From assembly GCA_037179515.1 (NCBI GenBank), contig JAXCGZ010005732.1, positions 10,001 to 30,000 on the forward strand: a DNA stretch of 20,000 bases, written 5' to 3'. Positions 1-8,223 of the stretch are shown here, one piece after another. The notes beneath the pieces were generated by a model, which worked only from the letters and a program-made list of their open reading frames with translations, was not told where the DNA came from and made no database searches. Both the position numbers and the translations under genes were made by a program. The first letter of the stretch is position 1, and every line of letters begins with the position of its first letter. This stretch comes from Halocaridina rubra (Eukaryota > Arthropoda > Malacostraca > Decapoda > Atyidae).

Positions 1-204
1 TAAAAAATTATTCATGTTTTCACATATGTAATGTGCTTATCTGGTTATTTCATGGCCCGAATGAGATTGGGAATTGAATTAAATGCTAAAATGAAGCCAC
101 GAGTGAGGTTGGGGAATCTGTAATATGAACATAGTGGCATTCAGTTAGAATGCGTTCATTCCTAAGTATAGCAGATATAAGCTATAAGGTTGGATTCCTT
201 TTAA

Positions 205-273
205 CCTTCTGTGGTGTAGTGGTAGCGCCTTGACTTAGTAATCATAAGTCCTAGGTTCGAGTCCCGGTCGGGG
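205..273 (+). other. tRNA-like block with A and B boxes (unit 1)
   Basis: The A-box TGGTGTAGTGG at 212-222 fits the TRGYNNARNNG consensus exactly, and the B-box GGTTCGAGTCC at 254-264 fits GGTTCGANTCC exactly. The spacing is that of a tRNA. The anticodon arm folds as a 6-bp stem (GACTTA/TAAGTC) around a 7-nt loop GTAATCA with T at the U33 position. The acceptor stem is poor, with several mismatches and wobbles, and the T stem has a mismatch. This is therefore a tRNA-derived Pol III promoter and not a working tRNA gene. Confidence 0.7.
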
Positions 274-477
274 TAAAAAATTATTCATGTTTTCACATAT
301 GTAATGTGCTTATCTGGTTATTTCATGGCCCGAATGAGATTGGGAATTGAATTAAATGCTAAAATGAAGCCACGAGTGAGGTTGGGGAATCTGTAATATG
401 AACATAGTGGCATTCAGTTAGAATGCGTTCATTCCTAAGTATAGCAGATATAAGCTATAAGGTTAGATTCCTTTTAA

Positions 478-546
478 CCTTCTGTGGTGTAGTGGTAGCG
501 CCTTGACTTAGTAATCATAAGTCCTAGGTTCGAGTCCCGGTCGGGG
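478..546 (+). other. tRNA-like block with A and B boxes (unit 2)
   Basis: Same block as at 205-273, exactly 273 bp downstream. A-box at 485-495 and B-box at 527-537, both unchanged. If active, each unit could start its own Pol III transcript running into the following unit. Confidence 0.7.
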
Positions 547-556
547 TAAAAAATGA

Positions 557-560
<4 letters not shown>

Positions 561-643
<83 letters not shown>
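561..643. repeat. (TA)n microsatellite
   Basis: An uninterrupted TA run of about 82 bp that cuts off the third tRNA-like unit after its first 15 bases. The apparent Ile-Tyr ORFs read through it are artefacts. Confidence 0.97.
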
Positions 644-644
<1 letters not shown>

Positions 645-647
<3 letters not shown>

Positions 648-888
648 TGAGTGTGACACCATAACGGGCCAAAAAATAAAAAACAAAACTACTCTCATCT
701 TGCCTCGGCAAGAAGAAAGCATAGAGTACAAAGAAACAGAGTTAGAAAGTGTTGTGACTTGTCAGATGCAAAGGGATAGTAAGATATGTGTAACGAATAT
801 TCAAGAATATTCGATGTTGATGTTGGCATAGAGAAAGAACAGTAACTGAAGGAAGATATAACACTAAGCTGTCCTGGACAGTCCTATT
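645..888 (+). repeat. Dispersed repeat X, copy 1, with heat-shock-element-like motif
   Basis: This stretch matches, on the opposite strand, the segment 18055-18301. Shared landmarks in order are GTGTGACACCA, an A-rich tract, a GGCARGAAGAAA block, GTTGTGACTTGTCAGATG, GTGTAACGAATATTCAAGAA with its continuation, GTAACTGAAGGAAGA, and CTGTCCTGGACAGTCCTATTA at the end. The two copies differ by scattered substitutions and indels, so they are independent insertions of one family. No coding capacity, terminal inverted repeats or tail was recognised. It could be a SINE, a piece of an LTR or another non-autonomous element. Confidence 0.75.
794..813. promoter_or_regulatory. Perfect four-pentamer heat-shock-element-like motif
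   Basis: CGAATATTCAAGAATATTCG reads GAA-TA-TTC-AA-GAA-TA-TTC, four alternating nGAAn pentamers with exact spacing. That is the known binding pattern of trimeric heat shock factor. It is also a 9-bp inverted repeat with a 2-nt spacer. The motif is unchanged in the second copy of the repeat at 18131-18150. Regulatory activity is inferred. Confidence 0.5.
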
Positions 889-917
889 ATTTAAAACCAA
901 AAACCTTCAAGTTTAGT

Positions 918-918
<1 letters not shown>

Positions 919-1016
<98 letters not shown>

Positions 1017-1578
1017 TGTATGTATGTATGTATGTATGTATGTATGTATGTATGTATGTATGTATGTATGTATGTATGTATGTATGTATGTATGTATGTA
1101 TGTATGTATGTATGTATGTATGTATGTATGTATGTATGTATGTATGTATGTATGTATGTATGTATGTATGTATGTATGTATGTATGTATGTATGTATGTA
1201 TGTATGTATGTATGTATGTATGTATGTATGTATGTATGTATGTATGTATGTATGTATGTATGTATGTATGTATGTATGTATGTATGTATGTATGTATGTA
1301 TGTATGTATGTATGTATGTATGTATGTATGTATGTATGTATGTATGTATGTATGTATGTATGTATGTATGTATGTATGTATGTATGTATGTATGTATGTA
1401 TGTATGTATGTATGTATGTATGTATGTATGTATGTATGTATGTATGTATGTATGTATGTATGTATGTATGTATGTATGTATGTATGTATGTATGTATGTA
1501 TGTATGTATGTATGTATGTATGTATGTATGTATGTATGTATGTATGTATGTATGTATGTATGTATGTATGTATGTATG

Positions 1579-1642
<64 letters not shown>
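919..1642. repeat. Compound microsatellite (TA)n-(TATG)n-(TA)n
   Basis: (TA)n occupies about 919-988. An uninterrupted (TATG)n array of about 596 bp, roughly 149 units, follows to about 1584, then (TA)n again to 1642. I see no interruption in the tetranucleotide block. It is open in all frames, which gives long Tyr-Val-Cys-Met or Tyr-Ile-His-Thr translations that are not genes. The LINE family that follows ends in tails of the type TGTATATGCATGTATG, so the array may have grown from such a tail. Confidence 0.98.
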
Positions 1643-1644
<2 letters not shown>

Positions 1645-1842
1645 GCCGCGGCCCAAAGGGATTTCTCGCACCTGCTAACTCAGTGAACTGTGGTGGAAGG
1701 GTGTGAGGGGAGTTGCCATGTGATGAAGCGGTGGGGGTAAACCAGCTGCGGCTGTCGGGTCTCATTGTGGAATATCCTTGCCCGTTTACCTTGTGGGCTA
1801 CCCAAGCAGAATGGAAGGAGCAGAGAGGAGTGGTTGAGGTGT
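1643..1842 (+). mobile_element. LINE 3'-UTR fragment, left part, split by LTR element
   Basis: From AAAGGGATTTCTCGCACCTG onward this segment aligns with 14463-14670, which lies just downstream of a LINE reverse-transcriptase relic. Shared landmarks are CTCAGTGAACTGTG, GAGTTGCCATGTGATGAA, CGGTGGGGGTAAACCAGCTG, and TATCCTTGCC followed by TACCTTGTGGG. The segment stops at the LTR start, and its continuation (GTGTGGATCACGG onward) resumes at 8938. So it is a 5'-truncated LINE 3' end into which the LTR element was inserted. Confidence 0.85.
1839..1842. repeat. Target-site duplication GTGT, left
   Basis: GTGT directly abuts the TG start of the left LTR and is repeated at 8938-8941 after the right LTR. 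The uninterrupted LINE copy at 14672-14685 reads TATGTGTGGATCGCGG at the equivalent place, so the duplication falls in a short GT run. A length of 4 bp is the simplest reading, but the GT run leaves the exact length uncertain. Confidence 0.65.
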
Positions 1843-2556
1843 TGACGTAGGGGTTTTTATTATTATCTCACCGAGCGTCACCACTGTCGTATTGGTTTTG
1901 TTTATCCCATCTAATGACACCACTAACGTAGGGCTTTTCCTCCTACGTTTATATACTTTAATTATTATGGTAGCGTGGTTTATAAATATTAGTACCTGAT
2001 GGGTACAAGGTAAGAATGGACAAGCAGTAGTTCCTTTACTTATATTTATTCTAGAGTACAACACAACCGACGCCTCAATGCCCCTATGCCCCCACCCTAT
2101 GACTATCACAATCTATGATCTATTCGTGCCCCTGGTAAGGTTCTAACTAACTGTCCCTGCCCTGGGTGGCTCTTTAAATACCCCCAGGGGCAGGGCGTGG
2201 CTTAACATCCAATTCTCCAATGAAATCAGTCAGATCTAGTCCAGCTAATCAGCGCCAGGTTCAAAGTGGAATCCCACCTACTTCCGGGGAGGAGTTATTG
2301 GGCATTTCTCCTGGGCAGGTTCCTGTGTACGAAACACAAGTTTATGTTTTCTTGTGGTTTAGGAAATGGCTAACTTCCTGTCCTTTCTTGCCCTTCTCGA
2401 TGCCAGGTCCTAAGTCTCACGGTTCCGGTCATATATTTCCTTGGCACTTTCTACAAACATTGTAATAAAATATCCGTGCCCTCGACCAACCGTTTCCGCT
2501 CAAGATCTGTTACAAGTTTCAGATTCTGGCTTCAGCATGGCGGAAGTCATACGACA
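1843..2556 (-). repeat. LTR, 3' LTR in element sense
   Basis: 714 bp, equal in length to 8224-8937 and identical by my reading except T2352 versus A8733. The plus-strand ends are TGACGTAGGGG and ...CATACGACA, so the minus-strand LTR runs TGTCGTATG...CTACGTCA. On the minus strand it carries AATAAA at 2050-2045, about 100 nt after the predicted transcript start, a plausible poly(A) signal. A second AATAAA lies at 1861-1856, close to the LTR end. The 81-codon plus-strand ORF inside it (2220-2465) is repeated in the other LTR because the DNA is repeated, and it is not evidence of a gene. Confidence 0.95.
2155..2195. promoter_or_regulatory. GC-rich hairpin enclosing the LTR TATA-like box
   Basis: CCCTGCCCTGGG (2155-2166) pairs with CCCAGGGGCAGGG (2183-2195) with one bulged G. 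The loop contains TTTAAATA, which on the minus strand is TATTTAAA. The same arrangement is at 8536-8576 in the other LTR. Confidence 0.55.
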
Positions 2557-2568
2557 TCCCTCCCAACC
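2557..2568 (-). promoter_or_regulatory. Polypurine tract next to the 3' LTR
   Basis: The plus strand reads TCCCTCCCAACC directly after the left LTR, so the minus strand has GGTTGGGAGGGA immediately before the LTR start TGTCG. In LTR elements this position holds the primer for plus-strand DNA synthesis. Together with the primer-binding-like site at the other LTR it fixes the element's orientation. Confidence 0.65.
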
Positions 2569-2572
2569 AAAA

Positions 2573-2593
2573 CTGAAATATCTCTTATTTCAG
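2573..2593. other. Short hairpin beside the polypurine tract
   Basis: CTGAAATA, a 5-nt loop TCTCT, then TATTTCAG: a perfect 8-bp stem lying a few bases inside the element from the polypurine tract. Function unknown. Confidence 0.5.
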
Positions 2594-3179
2594 TCGAAGC
2601 ATGGGCTAATTTTCCGGGAGCTCTTGGACATATCCTAGCTAACATTAGTTTACAATAGAAATGGGGCCGAATTATTTAAGCTATTTTCTAAGAATTCCTA
2701 TACAAATTACACAAACATAACATATAGAGAGTACCTTTACAGACAACTAGAGCATGCAGGGTCTATGTCCTTGTTGGAAATCTGAAATACAAACATATTC
2801 TTATATTTAAACAACATAATTCCAGTGTGAAACTAATATTAAACATTAATTAAGATCAAAAAGTCAGTTTAAATCAAAACATTAATTCATCTACTTCTCT
2901 CGTTTCTTTAAAAGACAAAATTGAGTTAATTACAGTAGGATTATGACTCATTTAGAACATTAGCAAACAATTAAGTAGAGTATTAGCATGTATAAACAGG
3001 TAAAATGCAATAGACTATAACATCAACAGTAATTTCTATAAGAGACCCTACCGTCATAAGTTCTATTCCTATCATTATTTGGGGCATTGATTTGTCTTAA
3101 AATTAAGCCTTAAAAACTACTCCTGAAACAAAACATGTTTTACTTTCATATTATATTACTATTCAGAGACCAATGGATA

Positions 3180-3604
3180 GGACGACTTTTACTTTCTCTG
3201 TCTAGGACGACTTTCGTTCTCTCTGTCTAGGACGACTTTTAATTTCTCTGTCTAGGACGACTTTTACTTTCTCTGTCTAGGACGACTTTCGTTTTCTCTG
3301 TCTAGGACGACTTTTACTTTCTCTGTCTAGGACGACTTTTACTTTCTCTGTCTAGGACGACTTTTACTTTCTCTGTCTAGGACGACTTTCGTTTTCTCTG
3401 TCTAGGACGACTTTTACTTTCTCTGTCTAGGACGACTTTCGTTCTCTCTGTCTAGGACGACTTTTACTTTCTCTGTCTAGGACGACTTTCGTTTTTCTCT
3501 GTCTAGGACGACTTTTACTTTCTCTGTCTAGGACGACTTTTACTTTCTCTGTCTAGGGTGACTTTTATTTTTTTCTGTCTAGGACGACTTTTGTTTTCTC
3601 TGTC
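3180..3604. repeat. 25-bp minisatellite, 17 copies, inside the LTR element
   Basis: The unit GGACGACTTTTACTTTCTCT plus GTCTA recurs 17 times over 425 bp with almost no length change. Two main unit types alternate irregularly: one with TTTTACTTTCTC, the other with TTTCGTTTTCTC or TTTCGTTCTCTC. One unit is 26 bp (CGTTTTTCTC) and the last two are more diverged (GGGTGACTTTTATT; TTTTGTTTTC). On the element's sense strand the array is purine-rich (GACAGAGAAAGTAAAAGTCG). No spacers of unique sequence occur, so it is not a CRISPR. Confidence 0.95.
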
Positions 3605-3960
3605 CCTTGCTCATGAATTCTTGCTAGGTGCGATTCCCCGGTTTCCCACGGGGATTCTTTCGCTTTCACATCCCCCGCCGTCCTCGCTGCAGGCCCAGGT
3701 TTGTTGCCATATCTCCGTTACTCGGTTAGGCAGAGCAAAAAGGACAAGGACTGGGCCCCATCCCGCGAATCCTTCCAGCCCGGCTTTCTCGTCCCGCGGG
3801 ACACAAGTGGAAAGTCCGCTCACCCTCAAGGGTGAACATCCACCAAAAAAGCCCTCGGCCGATCTTGACTAAGACCACCACGCAGGAGACCTGCAACGTC
3901 ACAGCGTTACTCTTCCTGTACGGTCCTCTCACACGTACCTTCGAAGTAGAACGCGGGATG
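3605..3960. other. GC-rich island inside the LTR element
   Basis: Base composition changes sharply after the minisatellite. About 350 bp are clearly richer in G+C (blocks such as CCCCCGCCGTCC, GGGCCCC, CCCGCGGGAC) than the A+T-rich DNA on both sides. Both strands are open for 60-100 codons (3558-3872 plus; 3611-3829 and 3726-3932 minus), as expected of GC-rich DNA, and none of the translations is recognisable. It could be a piece of host sequence captured by the element, or an old structural part of it. Confidence 0.5.
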
Positions 3961-4954
3961 AAAGTTTGAACCTATGTCACTACTACAGTTGTAAGAAAGG
4001 TTCCCTATGACTTCAGGGTACCAACAATGGCCATACGTTGGTAATCGAGGCTATACTTTGCCTCCCCTGCAACTGCAAGTGATTGCAATCTCTATTCAAT
4101 GGGCATTAGGGACTTGTCTGACGGACAAAATCTAAAGACTTTTAGAACTTGCAGGTCGGGGCTGCCTAGGAATAGGGTGGTAATGGAAGGTATGTGTCTA
4201 CACAACTAGATTATTATTCCAAGATACTTAGGACTTAGCAACTGCTACATAGCATTACTCTACTATAAATGTCAAAAAGAATAATCATTAAATGCTGAGA
4301 AAAGCCACTAAAGAAACATTCTTATTAGCGGTGGCTACAGTAACATCAAGTATGAATTCAGATAAAAGATACAAATCATCAAGTTACTGCTGATTTCATT
4401 TCAAAAATAATAATTAGCAACAGGCCATTGAGAGATAGCAACAATATCAGTCAACATAATAACATTACTAATAATCATGATTAAAAAATAAGAATAATAA
4501 ACAATAAAAATAAATATACTAAATCAAAAATATCAATATATATACAATGGAGACTGATATTCAGAAGTAAGAACAGAGTTCTATACTTATATTTCATAGT
4601 GATGCTTATTCTAACACAGTCTCCTTTAATATTCAAATTCCTGCTGTCATAATCAATGTATATATATATAGCATAAGTGGCAACTTGCTGGCTCCACAAT
4701 TTGTCAATGGGAGTTCTATCTATCCTCTAAACAGTTGCGACATGTGGCAAAAATATTTATGCAAATGGCGGTACTACCGATGTCTTATCAGTATTTATGC
4801 AATAACAGCATGCAACAATCTATTGACTGCAATAAAATGTAGGCACGATTATCGCCTAGCTTCGCTGGAAAAAAACACACAAAAAAAATCAAAGACGGCA
4901 ACATTCTGTTAGCAGCAGGAGAGGCCTCTGTCAGTTTCAGAGTCGAGTGAAAGG

Positions 4955-4956
<2 letters not shown>
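3961..4956. other. LTR-element interior, no gene seen
   Basis: A+T-rich DNA with only short open frames on either strand, such as minus 4481-4699, a low-complexity hydrophobic translation. No retroviral protease, RT, RNase H or integrase motif seen. Confidence 0.55.

Positions 4957-5036
<80 letters not shown>
4957..5036. repeat. (AG)n microsatellite inside the LTR element
   Basis: About 80 bp of perfect AG repeat. On the minus strand it gives a Ser-Leu translation that extends a chance ORF (5072-4788); that ORF is not a gene. Confidence 0.97.
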
Positions 5037-5038
<2 letters not shown>

Positions 5039-7501
5039 GGCGACCGTGAAATACATTGCGGTTTCCACTCACAAGTCAGCTGAGACTTGCCTTCGTCCTT
5101 TTAACTTGTACTGAAAATAAAAAAGTGTCGCAGAGTATCTCTAATAATAAAATAAATAAACAAATGAACGTGAACAAACGTTAGCAATGACTATCGATAG
5201 AGTCTTACGTTTATTGTCAGAGGCTATTCTTATTTCCTCATTAACAAAACAAAAGCAAAAAGAACTTAGTGTACAACTGCAGAACTGTCGAAGCATAAAT
5301 CCATTCCTCTCTGTTTAATCTTGATAAGGACTTTACTGTAACGGCATACACATCCTTGTCTATAATGACAATCCTTTTCTTGCTATAAATCAGAGGGTTG
5401 AGTCGGAGCGCACCCACTCTGATTAAAATCATATGTGACACTATCCCTACTACTATCAACAAAAGTACAAATATCTTTTTCTTAACAACTTCTTAAAAAG
5501 GACTTAAGTGTCATTAATTTTAACTTTAAAACTCAGCAAATAATCTCTAATAATCTCAATTATCTTTAATTAGCCCGATTGTAATCTAAAATTCATGAAA
5601 ATGCTAGGGATTAACCATGGTTATCTCTAGATAATCTTTTCAGAATCCTTTAAGTAAGATTTTTAAAGATTTCTTCAATACAAAAAGAACTATAACAAAA
5701 ACGGGTATCTAAGAATATAAAAAGTCTATCTCTGTGTATGCAATAATAAAAACAAAAGTATATTTCATTATCAACAGTAAGGAATGCATTTTGCTTAAAC
5801 TTCAAAATCTCGTACGGAGTTGTACATAAACAATTCAAACAAAATATATCTTCTTTTACTATCTCGAATTTGACTTATATCTGCTCTCTCAAATACGGGA
5901 TACAGCTGTGTAACATTCTTGTTGTCATTTCGTGTCAGCTCTCACTCTTTCTTTATGACCAAGCCGAAATAATTTTGATAAAACATTATCATGGCTAAAA
6001 CTCGCAAAGTTTTACTTTATCAATCTAACATATCTCTTCAGACAAATAATGTATATACTGCAGCTAGCAAAGAAAATAAAGAATCATTCATAGATTCACG
6101 TCCTTTATCACGTAACATCTATCTTGGAATCTCTCGGAAATCGAATAATAATCTCAACGGCGGAGTAGGGGACAAAACAAAAAATAAAACAAACTCGGCA
6201 TTTCAACCATATCTGGGCAGGTGGAGAATTACCTTCTCATCCATATCCCTCACTAGATATTGCAACAGCGCATCACCCCCCATAAATACACTCTGATATG
6301 GCATGCAGAAGGACCTGGCGGAGCAGGGGAACGATCCTCGCAGACTCCCCAATCATGCTTCCTAACGGTGCTTTTCCGCGATTTCACCCCCTAGAGCAAC
6401 CCCCCCATTATACCCCCAGTCATTCATACTCACTCGCTATATCACTTTCAAGACAATCATCCCCTTTCTGTAAAATTCCCTTTTATTTACAACGCGTTGG
6501 TTTTCCTTTCCCTTATCTCTCTGAAGGAGATTAAAGGTGAAATCTCGGCTGAGCCGTGCGGTCACAGACTTCCTCACCAGTCCTAAGTCCCATTCTAACG
6601 AACAAACAAACATTCTACTCCCTTGAAGCTACGTTTGGGTGACACTGAAAAACCTTCCCTATTCTAGGACAGCACAAACTACTCTAATTTACTGTTACTT
6701 TCGCCAGCATAGCGTGAAATAAAAAACTCATCTCTAACTAATATCACGAAAATTTCTTATTCTTCAAAAAGAACATGCCACACACGTATCGTAAGACTAA
6801 TTCCTTCATCATAACAACACAAAAAGAACGATCTGTCGCTTATGTCCTTCCCTCGCTAAAACATTACTCCCGCGGATAAAAACAAACAAAAAAAGAAAAA
6901 AAACTTAAAAACAGGCGCAATCGTAACACTCGATTTCTTACGCTTTAAGAAATTAATATAACAATGATTTTACACATACTTTAAAATATCAAAGCTCAGT
7001 ACAATTACTACAGATTCACAATAACGAGGTTGGGAGATCGAATGGTCACTTCCGCATTCTTTTCCCGAAAACCACACGTGTTCTATGAAACTCTTAAAAG
7101 CAGATGCACGTATATTTCTCACTATAATTCTTACGCTTAAGAAATTAATATACTGTAACAGTGATTTCACGTGCATTAAATTTTTTCAATTAAAAATCGA
7201 TACATTCGCGTTTTTAAAATTCAATCTAAGCATTAATACAAATAAATGGAACGCACTTCCAACGCAAATTCTTTATATTACTCAAATTATAACAAAAACG
7301 GAGTTTATTACTGCTTATAGCTATTAGTACAAATTATCCATGTTAGTAATGGGTACAGAAATTCTACTTTTATCAACTTATTAAGCGCCACACCCCTTAT
7401 AAGCGGGTTGGCTGAGTCAAAGCATAACTACAAGATAAAATGGCGGCGTCCACCGACCTCAATTTCTTTTACTAATTGTCCCATTACTCACTGGATACAG
7501 A
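5037..7501. other. LTR-element interior, no recognisable gene
   Basis: About 2.5 kb of A+T-rich sequence. This is where pol would be expected downstream of gag on the minus strand, but all frames are closed and I recognise no DD-containing reverse transcriptase block, no HHCC zinc finger and no DDE integrase. Plus ORFs 5991-6296 and 6298-6534 have no recognisable domain and lie against the element's sense. Right after the gag-like stop the minus strand has CCAGTGAGTAATG, which resembles a splice donor, but I cannot show that it is used. Confidence 0.55.
6934..7170. repeat. Pair of short direct repeats in the LTR element
   Basis: TTCTTACGCTTTAAGAAATT plus the following TAATATA...GATTT at 6935-6971 recurs as TTCTTACGCTTAAGAAATTA...GTGATTTCAC at 7128-7170. 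The two are about 193 bp apart with small indels. This suggests an old internal duplication. Confidence 0.55.
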
Positions 7502-8131
7502 TCACAAGTACTTAGCTATTTTAAGGAGGTGGTCCTGGAGAACTTCATGGCAGAAGGCAAGGAAGGAGAGGGTTCTCCTTCTTTTCTTCGAGTAAAATCG
7601 TCGAATCGCCGTCTTCTTGGTCGGATCCGGCAACTTATACCTCTTGTAATGGGCATTTTCACTCAATGCTCCGGTCACACTTCGGCTTGCTAAGAAATAT
7701 CTTAGAAATAGTTCCTTCAAAGTTTTATAATATTCTCTATTTGAGCACTCGTCACTTCTCATCCGCAGACCCAAGTATTTCAGGAAGTCGGTCGCGGGAA
7801 TTATGGACGGACATTCACGGTCTTTTACATTTGCGCCGTCGAGGTATAAAAGTAAATTTTTAACTCGAGGCGTCTTTACAACCAGGGCACAGGGTGGGGG
7901 CTGGGCCTGCTGCGTTCCCTGTGTCACCACGGGGTTCGGAGCGGCCGGCTGTTCGTCGATGTTTGAGGCGTCGGTTTCGCTGTCGGCGTCGGCCAAGTTC
8001 CTTCTCGACGGAGCGGCGTCGGCGCGTGCTTGTAGGCGCCGCACTTGTTCCTCCAGTTCGAGAATTCTCCGGTGTTTGGCCTCGTCACTCATTTCTTGAA
8101 TTGGGAGATGTTGGATTTCTGCTTTTGCCAT
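7502..8131 (-). CDS. Gag-like N-terminal ORF of the LTR element
   Basis: A 209-codon ORF, the longest non-repetitive frame in the window. It starts 93 bp inside the 5' LTR (element sense), where gag begins in LTR retrotransposons. Residues about 15-42 (SDEAKHRRILELEEQVRRLQ and neighbours) are charged with Leu spacing and likely form a coiled coil. Residues about 43-85 are an Ala, Pro, Gln and acidic linker. Residues about 86-165 look globular, and the C-terminus has a basic patch (YSKKRRR) before LSFLAFCHEVLQ. No CCHC zinc knuckle is present, so it is shorter than an ordinary Gag. The ATG at 8131 is the first in frame; a second Met is 13 codons on. The gag identity rests on position and general architecture, not on a domain match. 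It may be a truncated capsid precursor, or an unrelated accessory protein. The plus-strand ORFs across it (7803-8099, 7894-8166) are antisense shadows. Confidence 0.5.
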   Translation of the reverse strand: MAKAEIQHLPIQEMSDEAKHRRILELEEQVRRLQARADAAPSRRNLADADSETDASNIDEQPAAPNPVVTQGTQQAQPPPCALVVKTPRVKNLLLYLDGANVKDRECPSIIPATDFLKYLGLRMRSDECSNREYYKTLKELFLRYFLASRSVTGALSENAHYKRYKLPDPTKKTAIRRFYSKKRRRTLSFLAFCHEVLQDHLLKIAKYL

Positions 8132-8205
8132 TCTTATTTTCTTTTCTTTGCACCGGTTTCTTCTGATATGAGAGTCTCTTTGTATGTATTCCAGGCGTGA
8201 TGATC

Positions 8206-8222
8206 GTACCGCACTGCCACCA
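8206..8222 (-). promoter_or_regulatory. Candidate primer-binding site
   Basis: On the minus strand the LTR end ...CTACGTCA is followed by one base and then TGGTGGCAGTGCGGTAC. A PBS begins with TGG because it pairs with a tRNA 3'-CCA end. The matching tRNA would end GCACTGCCACCA. I cannot name it with confidence. Confidence 0.5.
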
Positions 8223-8223
8223 C

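Larger units (their letters stand above)
1..561 (+). repeat. Tandem pair of 273-bp tRNA-derived SINE-like units
   Basis: The unit 1-273 is repeated at 274-546, and a third copy begins at 547 and breaks off at about 561 where a (TA)n run starts. I see one difference between the two full units (the base before 'gattcc': G in the first, A in the second). Each unit has a tRNA-like block of about 70 nt with Pol III A-box and B-box, joined to about 200 bp of unrelated body. This is the design of a tRNA-derived SINE, but the units sit head to tail without a poly(A) or simple-repeat tail between them. The near identity means the duplication is recent. Diverged relatives, also in tandem, lie at 19042-19577. 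Family name unknown. Confidence 0.8.
2557..3179. other. LTR-element interior, no gene seen
   Basis: A+T-rich sequence with stops in all frames apart from short shadows. No pol motif is visible on either strand. It contains the polypurine tract and the hairpin at its left edge. Confidence 0.6.

Noticed and set aside
205..273. Functional tRNA gene
   Set aside because: Acceptor and T stems are mismatched, and the block is part of a longer repeated unit, so it is a SINE-type promoter.
508..1765. Long ORFs rich in Tyr-Ile, Tyr-Val-Cys-Met or Ile-His-Thr
   Set aside because: They are translations of (TA)n and (TATG)n microsatellites, open in several frames on both strands.
2220..2465. 81-codon plus-strand ORF found twice (also 8601-8846)
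   Set aside because: The two copies are simply the two LTRs. It runs against the element's sense and has no recognisable domain.
3180..3604. CRISPR-like regular repeat
   Set aside because: Units are directly adjacent with no unique spacers, and the context is an animal retrotransposon.
3558..3872. 104-codon ORF in the GC-rich island
   Set aside because: Starts in the minisatellite, overlaps opposing open frames and has no recognisable protein features. High G+C alone explains the openness.
5613..5624. TAACCATGGTTA palindrome as a possible element terminus
   Set aside because: Only a 12-bp palindrome; no matching partner or flanking duplication found.
5991..6534. Two adjacent plus-strand ORFs (101 and 78 codons)
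   Set aside because: Antisense to the element, no domain, codon use without bias, in DNA otherwise full of stops.
7480..7500. Splice donor (CCAGTGAGTAATG, minus strand) after the gag-like ORF
   Set aside because: A single short match without an identifiable acceptor or downstream exon.
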